A stretch of DNA of 64,000 nucleotides from Azadirachta indica (Eukaryota; Streptophyta; Magnoliopsida; Sapindales; Meliaceae): assembly GCA_022749755.1 (NCBI GenBank), contig CM040451.1, positions 8,197,871-8,261,870 of the forward strand. The letters run 5' to 3'. The position numbers were made by a program, and so were the translations under genes. Below, in pieces: positions 12,245 to 24,389 of this stretch (positions are counted from its first letter, which is position 1; the number at the start of each line of letters is the position of its first letter). Under the pieces are notes generated by a model, which worked only from the letters and a program-made list of their open reading frames with translations, was not told where the DNA came from and made no database searches.

Positions 12245-12480
12245 TGATGAAAACGCTGCGAGAGCTCTTGTTGCAACCGAGACAGATCCGGTTGGAAAAG
12301 CTTAATCGATTTGTTACTTAGTACGACAACAAATGTTTCAATCTGTGTGTCATGTTGTAGTAAAAAACAATACAACAGTAGAAATCACATTGAAGTTGGA
12401 AAATGATTTGCATATATCAAAAGACAAGATGGACAAAACAATTAGAAAGGATTTCAAAAAGTTTAATGGGTTGACATTTT
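12245..12480 (+). pseudogene. Unrecognised coding-like fragment, copy 1 (partner 24915-25147)
   Basis: From an ATG after the LTR remnant this segment matches 24915-25147 closely. In the partner the C-terminal half is open and reads 'KFEHDLPISEDKMDKTIRKD' near its end. Here single-base changes and a stop (after ...NRFVT) break the frame. I do not recognise the family. It could be captured host sequence carried by the repeat, or retroelement sequence. Confidence 0.35.
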
Positions 12481-12633
12481 GATCATGCATTCATTTTGAT
12501 GTGAACAAAATCTTCCAATCAACTATCCTATAGCATCCATATTCATTATTTATCACAACGTTTATCCTAGTATCGTGCTCATTATTTCAATCAACAAATC
12601 CAAAATCACTCAAGATCAAATTATTCTTTTCTG

Positions 12634-12950
12634 CACGAAACAACAGCATATTTGCTGCTGGTTTCATTGTTCTATTCTGAAAAATGAAAAAAAAAAAAAA
12701 GAGAAACAATAGGGCAAATTATGCTGCTGTTTTGGTATGTTTTCTGCACAAATCAGCAGCATATTTGCTGATGGTTTTATTCCTGTTTTGTGCACAAAAC
12801 AGCCCAAAAACTGCAGCAATTATGCTGCTGTTTTGAACCTTTTTTCTGCACAAAACAGCAGCATATTTGCTGCTGGTTTTAATGATGATTTTGCACAAAA
12901 CAGCAGCATATTTGTTGTTGGTTTTGTTACTATTTTTTGCACGAAGTAGC
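12634..12950. repeat. CAG/CTG hairpin minisatellite, copy 1
   Basis: Imperfect tandem units of roughly 60-65 bp, each built on CAGCAGCATATTTGCTGCTG, whose arms CAGCAGCA and TGCTGCTG are complementary. They are joined by TTCTGCACAAAA-type spacers. Several frames on both strands stay open (reading like FCTKQQHICCWF), which follows from the base composition. The array is interrupted at 12959 by a Copia LTR and resumes at 18518. Confidence 0.75.
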
Positions 12951-12958
12951 TCAAAAAT

Positions 12959-13710
12959 TGTTATTAGGTTGAGTTTTCTCCTTTACGAAGATGGCTCAAA
13001 TTTCTCTTCAATGGTGATTAAGGCCAATTAGTTTAAGGACATTTTAGTCCTTTCTTAAATACGATTTAGTTTTTTAATTTTTATTGTAATATATGTGTTA
13101 AGAAAAGAAACCGAATACTATTTATTATTTTAGAGAGAGCAAGTATTGTTTACGAGAGAGAGGAGAATAGTAAACTTGAAATAGCTTTGATCAATTGGCT
13201 AATCGGAAGTCTATTTGTGGTCTAATTGAGCTAAATTTTACTAATAACTTCATGACTAAAAGAACTAAAGTCTGAAAAGTGAAGATCAGATTTGGAGCTA
13301 TCTTTCTCCAAATTTAGTTAGAAGTTAGACCACTATTTTGATGATGTTTTCTTAAACTCTTTCTAATTTCTTTGTAGAATTTGATTGTTTGCCAAGATTA
13401 TTTGACTTTGAAAATATTGTAGATGTGTACCTCTAGTTTTAGTTAGAGAGAACTTGTATATTCTTATTATTTAATTATCATAGAGACTTTTTGGATAAAC
13501 TATGGTCACGTGGCTTTTACTCCTCACGTCTGGGAGATTTTCCATGTTAAAATTGATTGTGTTATGATTATGTTGTGGTGATTTGATTGTTGTCCAAGAA
13601 TTAATTTGTGCTCAAAATTATTGCTCTATTTGTTTGTTTCCTATTAAGTTCACGTAAAAAGGGATAAGATAATTGTTATGCTTTCGTACTTGTTTATGCT
13701 AGTTTATCCA
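12959..13710 (+). repeat. 5' LTR of Copia-2
   Basis: Begins TGTTATTAGG and ends TTTATCCA (TG...CA). It is followed by a decayed primer-binding site, AGTGGTACTAGAAC. It aligns along its length with 17757-18512 (shared 'gagagagcaagta', 'gatttgattg', 'gctagtttatcc') but with many differences, so the insertion is old. The sequence just outside is AAAAT, against ACGAT at the other end. Both are plausible decayed versions of one 5-bp target duplication. Confidence 0.8.
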
Positions 13711-16700
13711 AATAAAGTGGTACTAGAACTTTGGTTATATTTGTCTTGTGCCTTTTGTTGAATAATGGAAGTTAATACAAGTAGAATGATTAATTTGAAT
13801 GGTGTAAATTATTATTTATAGAAAGAAAAGATGGAAGATCTTTTAAATATGAAAGATTATTGTTTACTCTTGTTTGAGAAACAAAAATCTGATAATAAAA
13901 CAGATGCACAATGAAAGTTACTTTATCGTCAGGTGTGTGAGTATATCAGACAATAGGTAGATGACAACATTTTGGATCACATTAGTAGAGAGAAATATAC
14001 AAGTTCTTTGTAGAACAAATTGAAGAGTTGTACGCTAGAAAAATCGGGAATAATAAACTATTTTTGATAAAACAGATGATGAGCTTAAAATATTGAAATG
14101 GAAAACCTATGACCAATCACTTGAATGTATTTCAAGGAATTATCAATCAGTTGGCTAGAATGAACATCAAATTTGAAGATGAAGTATAAGAGTTATGGTT
14201 TTTAGACACATTACTGAACTTATTGGAGACATTTAGAATTTCATTATCTAACTCAGCTCCTGATGGTATTATTAACATAGAATTGGCTAAGAATAGTGTT
14301 TGAATGAAGAAGAAGAAAGTCACAGAATTCTTCACAATTAGATAGATATCTTAGTCACAGAAAAGTGGGGGGAGAAGTACGAGCAGAGGTTCGATGAATA
14401 GAGATAAAAGTAAAGCAAGACCAACAAGTATGTTAATATTGAATGCTATCACTATGGTCTTAAGGGGCATATAAAGAAGTATTGTTGACAATTCAAGCTA
14501 GACAACGACAAAGATAAAGGACAGGAAAAGAAAAATGATGACAAAATGATGACAACAATGATGATGACAGAGTTCTTCTATTACATATGACTTCCTTCTT
14601 ATATATGATGATGATGTTGTCAACCTTATGTGCCATAAGACCAGCTGGGTAATTAATAATGGTGCATTTATTCATGTTACATCATGAATGGAATTCTTTA
14701 CATCTTATATATCTGGTGATTTTGGAGATGTTAAGACGAAAACTAATGATTTAGCTAATGCCATAGGCATATGACATGTGCTTGGAAACCAATAATAGCA
14801 TGATGTTACTTCTGAAAAATGTTAAGCATATTCCTGATATTCATTTGAATTTGATTTTTGCAAGTAAGCTTGATGATGAGGATTTCTCCAACAACTTTAG
14901 TGGTGGTTAATAGAAGCTTAGTAAAGGTTCCATGACTGTGACTCAAGGAAAGAAATGGTCTTTTATACAAGCAAAGATTATAGATAACAATATCAATGCA
15001 ATGAAGAATTAAGATACCACTAAATTATGGCATAGAAGACTCGGTCTTATGAGTGAGAAGGATTTAAATGTTTTGGCCAAGAAGAATCTCCTTTTTGTGA
15101 TGAAAAATGAATCTTTGAAGACGTGTGTTCATTACTTGGCAAAGAAGTAAACTAGAACTCCCTTCAAGACATATCCTCCTTTGAGAAAATCAGATATACT
15201 TGAACTAGTATATTTTGATGTTTGTGGCTTTATGAAAACAAAAACACTTGGTGGTGCTCTCTATTTTGTGACTTTTATAAATGATTACTTAAAAAAGTTA
15301 TGGGTTTATACATTGAAGACAAAGGATCAAGTATTAGATGTATTCAAACAATTTCAGGTCTCAGTTATGAGACAGACTAGGAAGATGTTGAAATGCGTCA
15401 AAATTAATAATGGGTTAAAGTATTTTAGATCATTTAATGAGTAATGCAGACAGTTGAAAATTCGTCATCAAAAGCCACCTTCAAAGACTCTTCAGTTCAA
15501 TGGGCTAGTTGAGAGAATGAATGAAACATTAGCTGAAAGATTGAGATGTTTGCTTTCACAAGCATAATTACCAATATCTTTTTAGATGGAGACTTTAAAT
15601 ACAGTGGTACTAGTATATGCTTTCACACCATGTGTTCCTTTAGCCTTTGATGTTCTAGATAAAGTTTGGTTAGGAAAGAATGTTACTTATAATTATTTGC
15701 GTATCTCTGGATGTAAAGCATTTATGCATATTCCCAAATACAAGAGATTCAAACTTGATGTTAAGATAAGACAGTGTGTATTTCTTAGATATAGTCAAGA
15801 TGAGTTTAGTTACAGGTTTTATGATCCATTGTAGAAGAAACTTGTAAGAAGTTGAGATGTTGTATTCATGAAAGACCAAACTATATAAGATATTGAGAAG
15901 TTGAAAGAAGCAATGCCTCAATATAGTGATGCACTGATAGACTTGAGTCTAGTTCTTCTAATACAAGTTCTAGAACAGCCTAGAGATGAAGTCCAGGACA
16001 ACGTGATATAGGTGATGTTGACACTCATACAACGGTTGAGATTGTTGATGATGTCGATGGTCAGTCACCTATATTAGAGGTTTCACTAGATGTTTCTCTT
16101 AGAAGATTTACTAGAATCCGGCAATCTTCCACACATTATCCTACAAGTGAGTATATGTTATTAACTGATAGGGGAGAGTTTGAATGTTATGTAGAAGCAG
16201 TGAAAAGTGAACACAAGAAGAAGTAGATTGATGCCATGTAAGACAAGATGAAGTCATTGTATAAAAATCACACATTTGAGTTAGTAAAGTTATCTGAGAG
16301 TAAAAGAACTTTGAAGAACAAATAGGTGTATAGAGTGAAACAAGAAGAACATACCTCACAGCCACGATACAAAGTCAGATTGGTTGTCAAGAGATTTAGC
16401 CAAAGGAAAGGCTTGACTTTGATAAAAAAAATTTTCCAGTTGTTAAGATGTCATCTATTTTTGTGGTATTAGGTATAGCAGCTAGTTTTGAGTTAGAGGT
16501 TGAGCAGATAGATGTGAAAACTGCATTTTTATATGGGGATTTAGACAAAGAGATCTATATAGAGCAGTTAGAGGGTTTTATAATAAAAGGAAAAGAAAAC
16601 TGTGTGTGCAAGCTGAAGAAAAGCCTCTATGGCTTGAAATTGGCACCAAGATAGTGGTATAAAAAATTTAAATTCAATTATAGGAAGCAAGGCTATCGAA

Positions 16701-17756
16701 AAACTTCTTTTGACCATTGTGTTTTTGTGTAGAAATTCTCTGATGATGATTTTATTATATTGTTACTTTATGTTGATGACATAATGATCGTTGATAGGAA
16801 TGCTTTTAGAATTAACAAGTTAAAGAAGCAGTTGAGCAAATCCTTTACTACAAAAGATTTAGAGTTAGCAAAATAAATCCTTTGGCATCAAAATTTGTTG
16901 AGATAAAGGAACCAAGAAGTTATGTATACCACAGAAGTATTACTTTAAAAAGGTACTTGAAAGGTTTCATATGAGCAACACTAAAGTGGTTAGCACTCCT
17001 CTAATTACACACTTTAGATCAAGTACCAAGCAATCCCCTACAACAGATATAGAGAAGGAAAACATAGGAAGAGTTCCTTATACTTCAGAAGTTGGAAGCT
17101 TAATATATGCGATGTTATACACAAGATCAGATATAACTCATGTAGATGGTGTTGTTAGTAGATTTTTATCCAATCTATGAAAATAGCATTATAATGCAGT
17201 GAAATAGATTATAAGATATTTTCAAGATATTTCCAATTTCAAACTCACCTTTAGAGGTGGAGAATTTGCGCTAGTTGGTTATATAAATTTAGAAATAGTT
17301 GGAGATATTGATACTTGAAAATCTACTACGGGTTACTTGATGACATTTTCAGGTAAAGCTGTATCATGACAATCAAGGCCATAAAAATGTATTGCACTTT
17401 CTACGACAGAGGTAGAATTCATTGCAGTGACTAAAGCATGTAAAGAATTATTGTGGATGAAGAGGTTGTTACAAGAGCTCGATTTCAAACAACAGCGTTA
17501 CGTGATATTTTATGATAATCAGAGTGCAATTCAATTAAGTAAGAATTTGTTTTTCCATACAAAATCAAAACATATTAATGTGAGATATCATTGGTAGAGA
17601 GATGGTTTTAATGATAATATGTTTGAACTTGAAAAGATTCACATTAATTACAATGCCTCTAATATGTTAACCAAAACTCTTGTAAGGAAAAAGCATAAAG
17701 TTTATTGTTCGATTATCAGGTTGGCAAGTCCCTCCCCATAGTCAGAAAGAGAAAGA
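13711..17756 (+). mobile_element. Copia-2 internal region, decayed gag-pol
   Basis: All usual Copia parts are visible in order but broken by stops and shifts. Gag begins at the ATG at 13765, followed by a zinc knuckle near 14431-14488 that has lost its second Cys (CYHYGLKGH...C). The preintegrase/integrase region starts near 15020, and an integrase stretch, GLVERMNETLAERL, lies near 15497. Reverse transcriptase (16448-16800) has 'QIDVKTAFLYGDLDKEIYIE' and the YVDD active site near 16765. RNase H (17390-17640) has 'YDNQSAIQLSKN' and a tail of 'HINYNASNMLTKTL'. A purine tract (agaaagagaaaga) precedes the 3' LTR at 17757. It is incapable of autonomous movement. Confidence 0.88.
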
Positions 17757-18512
17757 TGTATTGGATTAGATTTCTTCCTTTGTAAAGATGGCCCAAATTT
17801 ATTGTCAATAATAACTAAGCCCAATTAGTTTAAGGAAATTTTAGTCTTTTTTCAAATAGAATTTAGTGCTTTAATTTTTGTTGTAATATATATGTATGTT
17901 AAGAAGAGAAAATATATACTATTCATTATATTAGAGAGAGCAAGTACTATGAACAAGAGAGAGGCAGAATAGTAAACTCGAAACAGTTTTAATCAACTAG
18001 CTAGTCAAAGGTACATTTGTGGTCTGATTGAACTAAAATTTTACCAACAGCTTCACAACTCAGAAGACTAAATTTTGAACAGTAGAGATCAGTTTGGAGC
18101 TATCTTTTTTCAAATTTCGTAGTTAAAAATTAGACCATTATTTTAGTGGTGTTTTCTTGAACTTTCTCTAATTTATTTGTAAAATTTAATTGTTTGTCAA
18201 GATTATTTGATCTTGAGAATGTTGTAGATATATACTTCTAGTTCTACTTAAAGAGAACTTATGTATTCCTATTATTTAATTATAGTGGAGATTCTTTTAC
18301 TACGGTTTTGTAGTTTTTACTCCTTACATCGAGGAGATTTTCCAATTTACAATTGATTGTATTGTAGTTGTGTTGTGGTGATTTGATTGCTATCCAAGAA
18401 ATATGTTGGTACCCGAGATTGTTCTTTTATTTGTTTGTTTCCTATCAAATTCAGGCAAAAGAGGATAAGTTAATTATTGTACTTCTATAATTGTTTGTGC
18501 TAGTTTATCCTA
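17757..18512 (+). repeat. 3' LTR of Copia-2
   Basis: Begins TGTATTGGATTAG after the polypurine tract and ends GCTAGTTTATCCTA, where the final CA has probably become TA. Its length of about 756 bp fits the 5' LTR (752 bp). The sequence immediately after it continues the CAG/CTG minisatellite that the element split, which confirms the right edge by comparison with the undivided copy near 25590. Confidence 0.8.
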
Positions 18513-19030
18513 ACGATAGCGACAATTATGTTATTATTTTAGTGTTATTTTCTGCACAAAACAACACATATTAGTTGTTTATTTTGTTGTTTTTTATTCA
18601 CAAAACAACCTCGAAATAGTAAAAATTATTTGACTGCCTGTTTACAAGATGTTGGATTTTGTTTGGTAATTTGAGACTAGCTAGTTTACAAGTTACTTGT
18701 TTAAAAAATTATTTGACTTTTAAATCTCATTTTGTTGCTTACTATTTTGTATAGACTTGCCTTATGTAATGGATTTGTTTTATATATATATATATATATG
18801 ATGGTTCTAAGAATAAAGATTAACATAAAACTATTATATATTATAGTTCTAGGAATTAAAAATAAAGGAGTAATATTTTAATTAGAATTATCATAAAAAA
18901 TCTTCACTTTGCTTACATTTCATTAATAATGTTACTTGCAAGTTTTACTGAATATAGAATTTGTTATGCATTATATTATTCTTTTTCACAGGATTAGGGG
19001 TATTGTGAAGATTGTTGAACGGGATCTGAG
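18513..19030. repeat. Composite repeat, copy 1 right part
   Basis: Continues the minisatellite and then 'tgactgcctgtttacaagatgttgga' and 'gagactagctagtttacaag', which match 25605-25890. Around 18765-18985 copy 1 has about 220 bp that copy 2 lacks ('tatatgatggttctaagaat' onward), probably a small insertion. Homology ends near 'ttcacaggattaggggtattgtgaag' (25850 in copy 2). Confidence 0.7.
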
Positions 19031-19189
19031 CATAACAAGTTTTACAGGATTAGGGGTGTGAGAGATCACACCAAGAGTAGTGGACCAGGACTAACACTTA
19101 AACAAAAATCCCACACATGTATAATTATGTAAGCCTAAATAATGACAAAGCAGCAAGAAAAGCAAAGGGAAAGGTGTAGCATGATAACC

Positions 19190-20225
19190 TACAATGACTC
19201 AAGGAAACAAGCGGATATGCCCCATCATCACTGTCATCATCATTAGTACTAGTAGAAAAACCATCCTCTAGGGCTCTATAAAACAACTTCTTGGCCACAA
19301 AAGGAGAAGGAGGGCTAGTCTTCCTTTTCTGACCCTACGAAGCTTTTTTGATGGGAGCATCAACTTGTGCAGCATCCTTTGCCCAAAAAAGAAAAAAGAA
19401 GAGAAAAAAGAAAGGCAAGTTAGAAGAAGATGTACATGACAAAATTTTAAAAAAAAAAAAAGGGAGAAGTACAGGGAAATTACCTCATATAACTTTTGGA
19501 TGGATTCATTCCTCTCTCTGTTGGTAGAAAACTCACTTGAAGAATTTGAACTCTTAAAAGAAGAAGAACTGCTTAAAAAAATGACTATAGGCTCTCTACG
19601 CACCTCAAGGTGCTTAATAGGCTTATCACGGGAGCTTTTTTTTAATGGAACAATGGAAGACAGTTTGGCAAGAGTAGTCTTCTGTTTAGGAGTGTTTGAT
19701 TTCGGAGTCAGAATCTTGACTGAACTTTTGGATTTTTCAATCAGAGTAGACTTAGGAGTAGGCAATATTCTTCTACTTCTAGGAATTCTTTCAAAATTAG
19801 ATGAAACAATAGAGACTTCAATAGTAACAGGAGGAGATGCCATCAAAAGGGTTTCTGCTTGCCCTAGTATATGTAAGGTACTAATCCCTACTATAATGCG
19901 ATAGTCAGAATATAGTTCAATATAAGGAAGTTTTTGCTTTCTTGTCTTCCAAATGATAGAAATATAACTGACTTTCAAACGATCGTACAAAATTTGTTAA
20001 TCCAAGCCTACTAAATCCTTTGGATAGCCTGTAACATATTCAACAAGAGATAAAAGCAGAAACCTTTAATATTGGCAGGATAAAAGGGTGGACATGCCAT
20101 GCATATTGACACTAGCAACTATGACATCCCTATAATGCAATTTAGGATGATTAGTAAACTTGGATACAGTGAAGTGATCAACAGCCTTCTCAAGAGATAA
20201 AGCTAAGGACATAGACTAAGGAGGT
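19190..20225 (-). pseudogene. Unrecognised Ser/Lys-rich protein fragment with a probable intron
   Basis: On the minus strand a 170-residue frame runs from about 19990 to 19482. It contains 'LMASPPVTIEVSIVSSNFE', basic Pro/Lys segments (PTPKSTLIEKSKSSVK) and a Ser run (FLSSSSSFKSSNSSSEFSTN). At about 19481 the sequence gives a GTAATT donor, then a long pyrimidine tract and a GGGCAAAG acceptor near 19380. The joined frame would continue 'DAAQVDAPIKKAS', a stop at 19338-19340, then 'GQKRKTSPPSP' and 'STNDDDSDDGAYPLVS'. Upstream, to 20225, a related frame with stops continues. I do not recognise the family. Low-complexity Ser/Lys content and the position between two repeat copies suggest a transposon-borne or captured gene fragment. 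Confidence 0.4.
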
Positions 20226-20231
20226 ATCATA

Positions 20232-21410
20232 TTAAGCCCTATAAATCGATGTCAACTGGATATTGCAAAGGCTTGAAACTTTTGTGCAAGTTTTAAGTCC
20301 AAAAAGCAAGTAAGTACCTATAGCAAATAAGTTATAGGTTTCCTACCTTTTGACCAAAAGATTGTTGATATACTTACCCATAATTAGCAGATACAAATCA
20401 CATACCTTCGTCGATACGGCAAAGCTAATAAAGCTGAAACATTATTTTTATTTATTTTTTATATTAAAAAACTAATATTTTATGTATTTTTATATTAAAA
20501 TGATATTTTCTTATTTTATTATTTTTCATATTAAAAAATTAATATTTTCATATTTTCATATTAAAATGATATTTTCTTATTTTATTATTGATTATTTTCT
20601 TATCTTATCCATCTTTTTTTTAAAGATAATTGCAAACCAAAACATTCAAGGAAGAAATTCATCTTTATATTAAAAAATTATTTTTTTCTTTTACGTTTGT
20701 TTATAAAAATTTAGATCAGAAATTTTGATATATTATATACATAAGATAAAGATAAAGAAAGTAGTTTTGCAAAGAGAAGAAATAAATAAAAAAAAAAGAT
20801 AGAGAAAACTGGCAATAGGAAAAGAGAAAGAAATAAAGATAGGTATAACTTCTTTTTTTAACTCAAAGGGCATTTTATTAAATATCTTAAAAAATTACTA
20901 TTAAAATTGATGGAGATAACATCAAGGAGTATCAAGATATTTTTGAAATAATAAATAAATGATGGAGTATTAGGCCAAATAATATAGAGGTATCAGACAT
21001 TCTCCACATACTACTAATTTACTATGTTTGTTAAATATTTTGGACTTTTTGTTGGATATTCAATTGCTACAAGTTTTAACGTAGACTATTGGATTTTCAA
21101 TTGTTACGGTTGATTTGTTGCTTCTTAGTCTCTTTGCTAAAATTTTTAGTATCTTCTTGTTGGATTATTTACTTGTTAGAGTGGCTTATTATAGTTAGAA
21201 TTACTTGTTTAAGTGCTATTGATTGTCATATGCTAGCTAAGTGCACATTAGAGCTGGGGATAATGGAAACGTTGGTGATAAAATAGTTTTGGTTGGCAAT
21301 AGATGGCTCGTGTAGCTTTTCATGTCACTATTGGTTCTGAAGTTGTGGACTATATTTCAAGAGATTAGCAACTAGCTCGAACATGCCTATTAGTTGCCAT
21401 TATGGGCAAG
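20232..21410. repeat. Composite repeat, copy 2 left part
   Basis: Matches 10985-11780 of copy 1 up to 'gatattcaattgctacaagtttta' near 21080. Beyond 21107 it holds about 300 bp not present in copy 1. Between 20450 and 20600 the phrase 'atattttcatattaaaatgatattttcttatttta' is tandemly repeated with variation, more than in copy 1. No gene recognised. Confidence 0.7.
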
Positions 21411-21613
21411 ATAAGTAAATTCAACTTAAGGAAACTATATATTTGTGTATATAGCAATGGTAAATTTAGAATATTTGCTACTTATTAGAATCCCTAATTT
21501 ATAAGAGCATAGTTAGAGTAATTTCTTATTTCCTGTAACCTACTTTAGTACATTTATATACTAAGGTTGTATATTCTTCTTGAGAATAAGAATTTTAACA
21601 TTTTTCCTATATG
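21410..21613 (+). repeat. 5' LTR of Copia-3
   Basis: Matches 24390-24904 ('caatggtaaatttagaatatttgct', 'aatccctaattta', 'gagaataagaatttta'). It is followed by TGGTATTAAACC, a near-canonical Copia primer-binding site. The left edge is set only by where similarity to the 3' LTR begins, so it is uncertain by about 20 bp. The downstream LTR is longer because a MITE sits in it. Confidence 0.65.
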
Positions 21614-24389
21614 GTATTAAACCTTTACGACTCTAGAGATTTGCATTTATTTTTCTTTAGCCTTAGTTGTTAAGTGAACCCTATTATCTTTCTTCCATCT
21701 CTTGTACTTCTTTTTACTGTCCTTCCTTCTTTTTTTTTTCTTTCTTTGTTGATTTGTTCTATTAACCTGACCATGTTTGAAAACTCTAAGTCCATTAATG
21801 CTTCTACGATACAAATGCCTAAAATTTCTATTTATCAATCAATTAGAGTAACTTCAGAATATTCAATTTGTTTTGGAATTATTCACAGTAGTCCCAAGTG
21901 GTGAGAACATTTTTAAAGGGAACAGGGAAATTGAATCATTTGATCGACGATGCTCCTTATTTTAAAAGACTCGAAATTCAATGCATGGGATGAAGCAGAT
22001 TTAATGATTATATCCTAGCTCTAGAATTTGATGCTACCTGAAATCAATGAGACTTGTATTCTTTTATCCACTACCAAAGGAGATATGTGAAGCTATTCAT
22101 CAAACTTATTAAGGTACACAATGGAGCATAGATATATGAAATTAAAACCAATATTTCAGTAACTAAATATGCTAACATTTTGAAGAGTTTATGGCAAGAG
22201 ATGGACATTATCAATGTTTTAAGATAAAATATTTTGAGTATATTGCTCTGCTCAACATATTTATTGAGAAGGAAAGGATCCTTGAGTCTCTTGCTAATTT
22301 GAATATTGAATTTGATTAGGTGAGAGTTCAAGTACTAGGAAAGGAAGAGCTACCATCACTAAACGAGACTATTTCAATTATTTAAGCTAAGGAAGGTAGA
22401 AGAGAGATTATGATTGATCCTTTGATACAAGATGGCTCGACTATATCTCAAAACAAACTAGTCTTTAATCATAATCAATTATGAATGATCTGCGGGCAAG
22501 TTTGTCAAAGACTAAGAATAAAGAAACATTATGGTGTGCTTATCACAAAAGGTCTTGTTAAACATATAAGGATTAGGATTATAGAAGTAGGCAACAAATA
22601 ACAGGGCAAGGCAAAATTGACGAATGGTTACCCTAGTGGTGAACTTATGAATCAACATCAAAGTGAATCCAACTAATAAAAGATTGAAAAGTTAAGAGAA
22701 ACATATTGATGTCTGCTCCTTATACTTTAAGGTAAGCAAATTTATTCTCATGTTTTTAGTGTCTTTAACACAAGTTTTCCATGCTCAGATTATTGACTCG
22801 AGAGTCACTGATCATATGACCCATTCACACGGGATTATTTCAATCAACAACTGTCATCTTATTTTTAAAAAGAAGGTATCATTCATGAGCTACCCTATAT
22901 AAACACTCCTCAGTAAAATGCAATCATAGAAAGAAAAAAAAAGATGACTTGCTAGTCATTATTGGAGCCTTCCAATTCACAAAAATATAGCTAAATTATT
23001 GAGAAAAAGTTATCTTTACCTCTACTCATCTTATTAACAGACTTCTTTATTAAGTACTTGGGTTGAAAAGTCTTATGTAGGTACTTTCTACATTTTTTTT
23101 AAAACTTGAACGCTACAAATAATCTTGTTTCAAATAATTTTGGTTATATCCTTTGTCTATATTCATGCTCACAGTAAGGTAAAGCTCGATCCTGGAGTGC
23201 TCAAATGTGTTTTTGTTGGTTATTCTTCTATTTAGAAAGGTTGCAAATGCTACCATCCACCTACTTGAAAGTTTTATGTTTCTACGGATGTCACTTTAAT
23301 TGAACACGCAAATTATTTCTCTTGTCCTTATTTTCAAAGACAGACATCATATATGGAAGATAATCACAAAGACTTGTTTTAGCTTAAATTGCCCATATTT
23401 TTCCCATAAAAAACCGTTCCTATCTTACCTTTTCCAACTTAATATTCCTTCTTAACCAATTTTAGTCGCTTTTCACTCCTAATTCTAAGACATAAGTAAA
23501 GGACAAACAAATTTAGGGAGAGTGACAATCGTTCTAGTATATGCTGATAATATTATAGTAACTAGTAATGATGTAAGAGAAATAGAAGAATTGAAGAACA
23601 GACCTTGACAATCGTTCTAGGTAAGGAATTTGAAACAAAAGACCTTGGCAAGTTGAAGTATTTCCTTAGGACTGAGGTAACACAATAATCAAACCTATTT
23701 GAAAGCTTGGAGAGGCAAATGGCTCTGTAACTGTGGACAGAGGTTCCTACTAAAGATTATTAAGAAAGTTGATATATTCGTCAAACACTAGACCATATAT
23801 TGCCTACACAATTAGTATGGTGAGTCAGTTTATGCACAATTCTAAGGACATGCAACTTAAAGTAGTATATAGGATTCTCCAATATTTAAAATCCACACTA
23901 GGAAAACAAAATATGTTTAAGAAATGCATGAATCTCACTCTAGAAACTCACATAGATGCTGACTTTGCAAGTTCAAATCTAGATCAAAGGTCAACATCTG
24001 GTGTACTTTCCTCTGCAGAAACCTGCTAACGTGGAGGAGTAAGAAGCAAAGTTTTGTTTCTAGATCAAGTACGGAAGATGAATTCAAAGAAAATGACACT
24101 AGAAATTTGTGAACTCTTGTGTTTGAAAATAATTCTGGAAGACCTGAGATCAAGTGGGAAACTCTATATAAGAATCTATTGCAATAAATCAATTATCAAC
24201 ATTACACATAACCCAGTGCAGTATGACAGGACTAAGCATATTAAAGTTGACAAACACCATATATATGTACAGAAGGCCAACTTGCATATGTTCTAACCAC
24301 AAGGCTAGCCAACACCACGTTTTAGGCAATCATCGACAAGTTGAGGACGGATAACATCCACGCACTAGCATAAGGGGGAGTGGGGGAAA
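21614..24389 (+). mobile_element. Copia-3 internal region, heavily decayed
   Basis: A broken Copia polyprotein. The protease motif is degraded to DSRVTDHMTH near 22797. Integrase tail reads 'KLDPGVLKCVFVGYSS' near 23180. A reverse-transcriptase remnant 'VLVYADNIIVTSND' (23533) shows Asn where the YVDD box normally has its first Asp. 'KDLGKLKYF' lies near 23640, and RNase H 'DADFASSNLDQRSTSGV' near 23955. Most of the reverse transcriptase is missing. A purine tract (agggggagtggggga) precedes the 3' LTR. This element interrupts repeat copy 2; copy 1 has lost the corresponding interior. Confidence 0.82.

Larger units (their letters stand above)
10985..12958. repeat. Composite repeat, copy 1 left part (partner at 20232-25600)
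   Basis: Starting at 'aaaccctataaatcgat', this matches 20232 onward closely ('tggatattgcaaa.gcttgaaacttttgtgca', 'ttttgaccaaaagatt', 'tccacatactac.aatttactatg'). Copy 1 lacks the interval equivalent to about 21107-24490, then continues with the same truncated LTR, nested MITE and CAG/CTG minisatellite as copy 2. The right part of copy 1 resumes at 18513 after an inserted Copia element. I see no intact gene. Confidence 0.75.
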
